A DNA stretch of 64,000 nt, taken from Tridacna crocea (lineage: Eukaryota; Mollusca; Bivalvia; Cardiida; Cardiidae). The stretch covers positions 374,501 to 438,500 of the forward strand of contig OX031071.1 in assembly GCA_943736015.1 (NCBI GenBank), given 5' to 3'. The translations under genes were made by a program, and so were the position numbers. Under the pieces are notes generated by a model. That model had not been told where the DNA came from and ran no database searches. It saw only the letters and a program-made list of their open reading frames with translations. Of this stretch, positions 53,701 to 62,700 are shown piece by piece; position 1 is the stretch's first letter; the number at the start of each line of letters is the position of its first letter.

Positions 53701-56700
53701 AGAAAATTGACATAGAGCAAAACATTTTGATCTAGATCAGCCTGCACAGTCTGTGCCAATTGACCTGGGCCCTGTTTCATCAAGGCAGCTACGAGCAAAA
53801 TTTGTGTAAGTTTTACGTAACTATAGTATAGTTGCCTTAATCTGCAGCAAGGTGCATGAAAACTATCATTGAATATTTTTGAAAACTATTGGGAAAAAAA
53901 AAATTTTCCAGCATATCTTATCTAAATAGCTTGCAAAGCTAAAAGTTCCAAGAAACTTTGATTTATCGCAATAGTTTTCAGAAATAATCATGATGGTTAT
54001 GTCGTATCTTGTAGCGGTTTAATGACACTGTACTATAGTTACGTAAAACTTGCGCAAATTTTGTTTGGAACTACCTTGGTGAAACGGGGCCCTGGTCTAT
54101 ACTTTTTGTAGACGCCCTCATCACTTATTCACAAAGAAGTTTTTTCCAGTTTTTTCCCCCTACTAGATAATGGTTTTCTAGCCTTTCATAATCACATAAT
54201 TTAGACCACATTTTGTATTCTGTCTGCACTTGTCTGCAAAATTTCAATGCTTTCAAATGAGCAAGTTGGTTGGTAACTGCAATGAAACTGAATCTGTATA
54301 TGTTGACCAAAAACAGGTGCTGGTTGAATGTGTTTTACACTACTTTCATCTTTATTGCGAAAACATGCTTATTTATGCATGTCCTAGGTTTCACAATTAC
54401 AAGGCTACAAAATACAAAAGTACTGTCATTTCGTAAGAGCTAAAAATATTCAGGTCATTTTTGCAACTGTCACATTAACTGTCCACTGATGCTTTAAATT
54501 TAGAAGAGTCTAAATTTAGTGATCTAGAATAGGGTTAACATAACCACATATCAATATTTAGACTAGTGTAAATTGAAAGTGCTTGCAGACAACAAAATAA
54601 ACGCAACTTAAAAGTTTAAAATTTGCTTTCAACAGGGTTGAAAACATTTTGCGAAAGGAGAAAATGCTGATTACCAGGTTTATAAAAACCAGGGATTGTT
54701 TGGTAAAGGGTTAAAGGAATTAAGTAACATAAATGATTTAAAACAGTAAACCAACCAACCTCGTCATATCTTCCCTATTCTCGGCCAGGAAATAGAAAGT
54801 TTTACTGTTGTACTTCTCTGCCTTGAAGGCAAACTTGTTCGGGTCACCATGCCTTGATACAACATACCCTTGTAGGGGGATAGCACCCAGGGGATCTGTG
54901 TCCTGTAGGTAAATGGGTTTTCTTTTTTATCATATACTAGTAAATTTCAGGCTCTGGTAATAACTTGCTGTCAGATGAAACTAGAGCTGTCACTGAATAT
55001 GACTTAATACTTCCCCCCCTCCCCCAAGCGCTTTGACAGAAAAAAAAGTGTCAAGTTCAAGCGGAGATAATTCCTCAACTAGGAAGATTTAACACTTGAA
55101 AATTGCGTCTTGCAAATTTTCAATATATGATCAATATATGTGCAATGTTTCAATACAATTGAAAGAAAACTAGGAGAAGTTTGCAACACAAAATTACTAG
55201 TATTTTATATACAGATGGACACACGAACAGAGAGGCTGATTCTAGTATACCTCTGAAAATTTAACACAGACAGAGAGAATCAGTATCTACACACTGAAAT
55301 GTGGTCCCAAATATAATATGATAATGAACCTCATGCATAGACTAAGCATGCATTGATTTGCAATTGATTGGTCAAATCGTTATACTGTAATATTAACCCC
55401 TTACCACACAATGATGACTTTTAATGCCCATGGGAAAGAAGCCTTTTGAAAACATTTTTCCACAATGTTTCCTACCCTATCAAGGAAAATTGCACCATAT
55501 GAGCCACACTGTAATTATCATCTGCAAATGCTTTCAATTTGGACACGGCTAAATTGTTTTCTTCTGGTAAAGGGTTAATCAACCATTCATAAAAATAGAG
55601 TTACCGCAATCAGCACAATTGTCCTGTTTTGTTTGCCATTTTCAAATAAAATGTCAATAATTGTAAAAATGTTGTCGTTGAAAGTTGTAAGTATTTGATA
55701 AAAGTAGTATTAAGTGGTAGGAATTTTCCTGGTCCTTGTATTTACTTCTCACTGCATAAAAAAAATTTGACATTGCGCGAGACTGAAGGGTGAGTGCGAT
55801 ACCAAATTTTCTCAAGTAGCTCCAATGCAATACAAGCACCAGGAGTGTTACTACATAATTTCTGCATTCATCACATAACCTCTCTTGTTTTCAGAAATAT
55901 GTACCCATTATGCAATTTGTTTCGTTATTCATTTTTGTTTTCCCAGTTGTGTGACATCATTTTTCAACATCATTTTAAATCTGTTTTACAGGAATTTATC
56001 ATTGATTTACTTCAAAAACCTCATAACTACAGCTTGTTTCAAAATGATCTTCCTATTGGACAGTATAAATTCAAGATCAGACTGTATGTTCTGCCCACAA
56101 AAGATTTATCAGTTGGCTCAGCAGTGTGAGGGCAAAAAACTCTCACACATTCAAAGGTGTTTCTTACTTTTGCGTCACAACTATTTTGTCATCTGCAAAA
56201 GCCTTCCATTTATGAGAGTCTCGTACAAATTTTTGTTGTAAAGGACTATGATACATACCTGTTCATTTTTGTAGTAATATAGACAGTTATCTCTCCGTAA
56301 AATGAAGAAGCGCTTCTTCCAGATTCGCAACAGGGTTGAGGACGTCTGTTTCTGCATGAAGCCTGTCTGGACTGGAAGTTGCAGGTTCAATACCGGAGAT
56401 AAATCACCACTGCCAACCTCTAACTTCAGATTTAATCCATCTGGATATGAAAAAAAATTAGTGTTGTATTGTGCTTGTTTCTCTTTCAAGTATTGTTTCC
56501 CTTTCAATTATAACAATACAAACGTTTCCCTTTCAAGTATTACAATACCATACCCTTTCAAGTATAACAATACAAATGTTTCCCTTTCAAGTACTATTAT
56601 TGTTTCCCTTTAAAGTATTACAATATGATTGTTTCCCATTCGAGTATTTCATTATGATTGTTTCCCTTTCAGGTATTACAATAGGATTCTTTCCTTCCTT

Positions 56701-59700
56701 TCTAGTATTACAATATGATTGTTTCCCTTTCAAGTATTACAACATAATTGTTTCCCTTTTAAACCATTACCACACAATCCCTACTTTTGACGCTCCTGAG
56801 AAAGGAGCCTTTAGAAAACATTGAGGGAAAAGGAGCAAATTCTAGTAACCAGCATTTTCTCCTTGTCCCACAATGTTGTCTACCCTTCACAAAACAAATT
56901 TCAAATTTTCAGTCACTTTTATTTTGTCATCTGCAAATGCTTTGGATTTGGACAAGGCTAAAATATTGTCATTTGGTAATGAGTTAAATATTACAATATC
57001 TCTCAAGTATTACAATATTGTTTCTCTTTTAAGTACCGTATTTTCGTGTGTATACCACACAGGCATGTATAACTCACACCACTAACTTTACCTTGAAATC
57101 TGGGAGAAAAGTCCATTACTGGCATATTGCTCGAGTTCTGAATAAAGCATTTTGTCGAGAAAAAGTTTTGTGTACTTCAACTCATGACGACAGCAAATGG
57201 TGTTCGTTTTATCAAGGGAGGAAACTTTTTTATGCTCTTTAAAATCAAAGTTCCAAGGACTTAACAAAGTCATGAGGACAGTGAAGTAAGTTCATCAGTC
57301 CTCTGATGCGGGATATCAAATGTCAAGGGTATCTGGTCAGCATTCCCTATCTGTGATAAGTGGAAGTCATGCTGTTTACAAATAGGGATCACACACAGCC
57401 CACTTTCACATGTCAAGATCGCCGATCAACCATAAATTGATTGACACATTTTTGTAATCTCAGGTCTTCAAAAGGAATTAACACAAACAGAAATAAAATT
57501 AATTTTATGATTTTTTTCCCAATTTGTTTATTTCAATTCATATATGATAATATGATTGTGAAAATAATGAGAATGGCTGTGACGCATATTGTTTCAAAAT
57601 TTAGAAAAGGCCTAATGGTGTCGTATTATGATCTACATGAGAGGCTGGTGCCGAGGTGGGGGTAAAAAAACACCCTAGTTCAGTTATGGTAATGTATAGT
57701 ACTCATCCCCTACTTTGAAAATAAATCTGGGAGAAAAAATGTGTGAGGTGAACTCATACAAATATGGTATTACAACGTGGTTGTTCCCCTTTCAAGTATT
57801 ACAATATAATTGTTTCCCTTTAAGGTATTTTAGTATGATTACTTCCCTTTCAAGAATTACAATATAATTGTTTCCCTTTTAAATATTACAGAATCTCTCA
57901 AGTATTACAATATTGTTTCCCTTTTAAATATTACAGTATCTCTCAAGTATTACAGTATTATTTCCCATTTAAGTATTACAACATGGTTATTCCCCTTTAA
58001 AATATTACTATATGGTTGCTTCCATTTCAAGTATTACAATATGATTGTTTCACATTCAGCACTGAAAGAAGATATAGTGAGAAGCAGAAAAATGCTATTT
58101 TCTGTAAATTTTTCCTTTTCAAAAAACATTTTATTACTGGACAATCTTGATATTATTCCCCCCACATAAGAGCTAAGCAAAACTCACTCCTATGTACAAG
58201 TTGAATAATTTCATCATGGTCGGACTCTAGTACATTGACCCCATTCACAGATATCAAAACTTGTCCTTCTTTCACTCCTGCCTTCTCAGCTGGACTTCCT
58301 AAAATGTAAAAGACAAAGAAAAACAATCAACTTTCTGCCAGATGACAACATTAGAATCGTTGAAACTTGAAGCAAATCAGCCGACAAATCTCGAGTAACT
58401 AAAATAGTAGGATTTGTCTTTGTAAGAATAAATAATCCAATATTTTCCTGTAAAAGTAAAATTTTTTTAACTCTTTACCACACGAGAAAAATCTAGACAT
58501 GGTCCAAATTGAAAGCATTTGTAGACAACAAAATAAAGGTGATTGAAAAATTGAAATTTGTTCTGGGAGGGGAAGAAAACACTGTGGGAAAAGGAGAAAA
58601 TGCTGGTTACCAGCATTTTCTCCTTTTCCTACAGTGTTTTCAAAAGGCTTCTTTATCAGGGGTGTCAAAAGTAGGGACTGTGTGGTAATGGGTTAAATTG
58701 AATGCACCTTTAGATGGGTAGAAAACATTTTGGAGAAGGGAGAAAATGCTATCTACCAGCTTTTTCTCCTCCAACAATGTTTAAAAAGCCTTCTTCCTAC
58801 AGGTCATTAACACAAGACTGTTAGGTAGAGAGTTTAAAAAGCCTTCTACCAAAAGGTTATTAACACACAAGACTTGTTAGGTAGAGAGTTTAAAATGCCT
58901 ACCTCCTGAAGATTATTAACACGCAAGACTGTTAGGTAGAGAATTTAAAAAACCCTACTACCTAAACATCATAAACACACAAGACTGTTAGGTAGAGTTT
59001 TAAAAAAAGCCTACTACCTAAAGGTCATAAACACACAAGACTGTTAGGTAGAGAGTTTAACTCTTTACCACACAAGAAAATTTTAGACTCGTCCAACTTG
59101 AAAGCATTTGAAGACGACAAAATAAAATTGACTGAAAAATTGAAATTTGGTTTGGGAAGGGTAGAAAACATTGTGGGAAAAGGAGAAAATGCTGGTTACC
59201 AGCATTTTCTCCTTTTCCCACAGTGTTTTCAAAAGGCTTCTTTCTCAGGGTCGTTAAAATTCGGGCTTGTGTGGTAAAGAGTTAACCCATTACCACACGA
59301 GAAAATTTTAGACTGGTCCAAATTGAAAGCATTTGAAGACGACAAATAAAGGGGACTCAAAAATAGAAATTTGTTCTGGTAAGGCTAGAAAACACAGTGG
59401 GAAAAGGAGGAAATGCTGGTTACCAGCATTTTCTCCTTTTCCCACAGTGTTTTCAAAAAGCTTCTTTCTCAGGGGCGTCAAAAGTAGGGATTGTGTGGTA
59501 ATGGGTTAAAAAGCCTACTTCATAAATGTCATTAACACACAAGACTGTTAGGTAGAGAGTTTAAAAAGCCTACTATCTAAACATCATTAACACACAAGAC
59601 TGTTAGGTAGAGAGTTTAAAAAGCCTACTACCTAAACATAAACACGCAAGACTTTTAGGTAGACTTTCAAAAAAGGATACTATCTAAAGGTCATAAACAC

Positions 59701-62700
59701 GCAAGACTTCTAGGTAGAGTTAAAAAAGCCTCCTTCCTATTAACACGCAAGATTTTTCGATAGGGAGGTTAAAAAGCCTTCTTCCTATAGGTCATTAATA
59801 TGCCAGACTGTTTGGTAGAGAGTTTAAAAAGCCTTCTTCCTAATGGTCATTAACACACAAGACTGTTAGGTAGAGAGTTTAAAAAGCCTACATCCTAGAG
59901 GTCATTAACACACAAAACTGTTAGGCAGAGATTTTAAAAAGTCTACTACCTAAATGTCATAAACACACAAGACTTTTAGGTAGAGGGTTTAAAAAGCCTA
60001 CTTCCTAGAGGTCATTAACACACATGACTGTTAAGAAGAGAATTAAAAAAGCCAACTTCCTTAACATTATTAACACACAAGACTGTTAGGTAGAAAGGTT
60101 AAAAAGACTACTACCTAAAGGTCATAAACACGCAAGAGTGTTAGGTAGAGAGTTTAAAAAAAGCCTACATCCTAGGGGTCATAATCAATCAAGACTTTTA
60201 GGTAGAGAGTTTAAAAAGCCTACATGATAGAGGTCATAAACACACAAGAGTGTTAGGTAGAGAGTTTGAAAAGCCTACATCCTAGAGGTTATTAACACAC
60301 AAGACTGTTAGGTAGAGAGTTAAAAAAGCCTACTTCCTAGAGGTCATTAACACACAAGACTTTTAGGTAGGGAGTTTAACCCTTTCCCAAACAAGCCCTG
60401 GTTTTTACGTGTCTGCAGTAAAAGTCTCTTGAAAACACTGTGGGAAAAGGAGAAATTGCTCATAACGAGCAATTTCTCCTTTTCCCGCAGTGTTTCTACC
60501 CTTTTGGAGAACTTTCTGCCGTTTTCTCCAAATCTAAAATTGTCGTCTGCAAACTCTTTTGGTTTGGAAGGGTCCAAAATTTATCATTTGGGAAAGGGTT
60601 AAAAAGCATTCGTCTTAAAGATAATTAATACGCCAGACTGTTTGGTAGACAGTCAATGAATGTACCTGCATCAATGCCCGACACCACCGCAGGTTTACTG
60701 TCAAGAATGTGTATCCCAAAACTGTCCCTGTCTGTCTTCTCTATATTGTAGGTCTCCACATTATCTAAAATGTAAGAACTAAATTAACTCTATCATCACA
60801 GCAACAAAAACTTTTTCATCAACTGACATGTTTCACCCCAGCAAAGTGGGTTGAGGCCCCGAGAATGAAGCTTTTAGAAAACATAATGAGAAAAGGAGAA
60901 AATGCTGGTACGCAACAATTTCTCCTTTTCCCACAATGATATTTACTCTTTAACCCATTACCACACAATCCCTACTTTTGACGCCCCTGAGAAAGAAGCC
61001 TTTAGAAAACATTGTGGGAAAAGGAGAAAATGCTGGTTCCCACAATGTTTTCATCCCTGCTGGAAACGAGTTTCAACTTTTGAGTTCAATTTGTCATTCT
61101 GTAAGTTCTTTCAAAGTGGACCAGTCTAAAATTTTGTCGTTTGGTAAAGAGTTATAAGAAAGTTGCACCTTTAGAGCCACACTGAAATTGTTGTCTATAA
61201 ATGCTTTCCTTTTGGACAAGGCTGAAAATTTTGTCGTCTGGTTGACTCTACCAAGTTGAAAGTATTTGAATTCAACAACACATATGCCCTCAAATGATGA
61301 TTTTTGTTTTTGATAAAGAAGAAAACATTGTAGTTACCAGCATTTTCTCCTTTTCTCACAATGTTTTCAAAAGACTTCTTTTTCAGGGTCATTTAAACTT
61401 GAGATTGTATGGTAACTGTGTCTGAATGAAATTTGCATACGCAGTTAAAGTCAGCAAGCATCAAGCATAACTTTACATTTTAAGAAAATATTTGCACAAC
61501 CTTACTCCAGCTCATATGATTAGGTAAAACAAGAACTGTAAGAATGTACTTTTTAACTGTTTACCACACAACAGAATTTTGGACTAGTCCAAATTGAAAT
61601 CATTTGCAGATGACAAAAAATGGAAATTTGATTTGGAAATGGTAGAAAACATTGTGGGAAAACAAAAATGGTTACCAGCATTTTCTCTTTTTCCCACTGT
61701 TTTCTATAAGGTCTTTCTCATGGTCGTTAAATGTCTGGATTGTACAGTAAAACATAAATAATCCCAAATAAGCTCACCATAAAATTTATGTGTGTAGCGC
61801 CGATACTCCTGCTGGCTTTCGGCCCGCTGAACCAGCCGCTTGTTGACAGAATTATACTGACTCCGAAACTCCTTTTCAGACACAGTTGTGGAAGTAGACT
61901 GTTTGCGCTGGTTTTCATCTCCAGGAGTGAGTAGTGTTCCATTTCCAAATATGCTGTCTATAATATAGAACAAATTGTTTAAGTCTTTGATTTATAACAA
62001 TCCTGTCTGAAGAGAGGTTTTGAAAACATCAGAGGGAAAATGTTTTCTACCCTTTCAGAGATAGAAATCATCATATGGGCTACTTTAACTATTTTCATCA
62101 TATGGCCTACTTTAACCCACACAATCCCTACTTTTGACGCCCCTGAGAAAGAAGCCTTTTGAAAACACTGTAGGAAAAGGAGAACATGCTGGTAACCAGC
62201 ATTTTCTCCTTTTCCCACAGTGTTTTCTACCCTTCCCAGAACAAATTTCATTATTTCAGTCACCTTTATTTTGTCGTCTGCAAATGCTTTTAATTTGAAC
62301 CAGTCTAAAATATTGTTGTTTGGTAAAGAGTTAACCATTTTCATAATATGGCCTACTTTTACCATTTTCCAAACCATCAGCTGCTCTAACAACCATGAAG
62401 AAGTTGTTTTTAAAGGAGAAAATGCTGTTTACCTTTCAAAAAAGTTGCTAGATACATTGTGAGAGAAGAAATTGCATGTAGCCAGCATTTTCTGGAGTAT
62501 TTTCTACCCTTTATTAGAAAAATCTCATTAAAGCCAGAAAGTAGAAAGTGGCTTGGAAAGAATAATGTGAAAGGTACAGGTAAAAGGAATTTCAGGAATG
62601 TTTGTATTGGAGTTTAATGTTCTTTCAACATCTTAGGTTATATCATGGCATTCAGTGAACTTGTGCATGTGTTTCCTGGCTTTATCATATATCATATACC

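Larger units (their letters stand above)
56470..58070. repeat. Minisatellite of about 29-31 bp, interrupted twice (intronic)
   Basis: The unit is close to TTTCCCTTTCAAGTATTACA followed by ATATGATTG. Blocks lie at 56480-56760, 56988-57035 and 57768-58060. A family A element (56759-56987) and a segment with TACCGTATTTTCGTG at one end and CAAATATGGTATTAC at the other (57036-57767) break it. Confidence 0.85.
58700..60655. repeat. Satellite of about 55 bp units seeded from a family A terminus (intronic)
   Basis: 58700-58833 is a family A hairpin and right end (GGAGAAAATGCTATCTACC, then AAAAAGCCTTCTTCCTACAG, GTCATTAACACAAGACTGTT, AGGTAGAGAGTTTAA). The last about 55 bp then repeat some 22 times. 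In normal family A copies the corresponding end is AAAGGCTTCTTTCTCAGGGT then GGTAAAGAGTTAA. Units vary (CTACTACCTAAAGGTCATAA, CTACATCCTAGAGGTCATTA). Three full family A elements have inserted at unit-boundary TTAA sites. Confidence 0.9.

Noticed and set aside
58700-60655. A CRISPR-like regular repeat array
   Set aside because: Units are contiguous with no unique spacers, and the context is an intron of a eukaryotic gene. It is a satellite.
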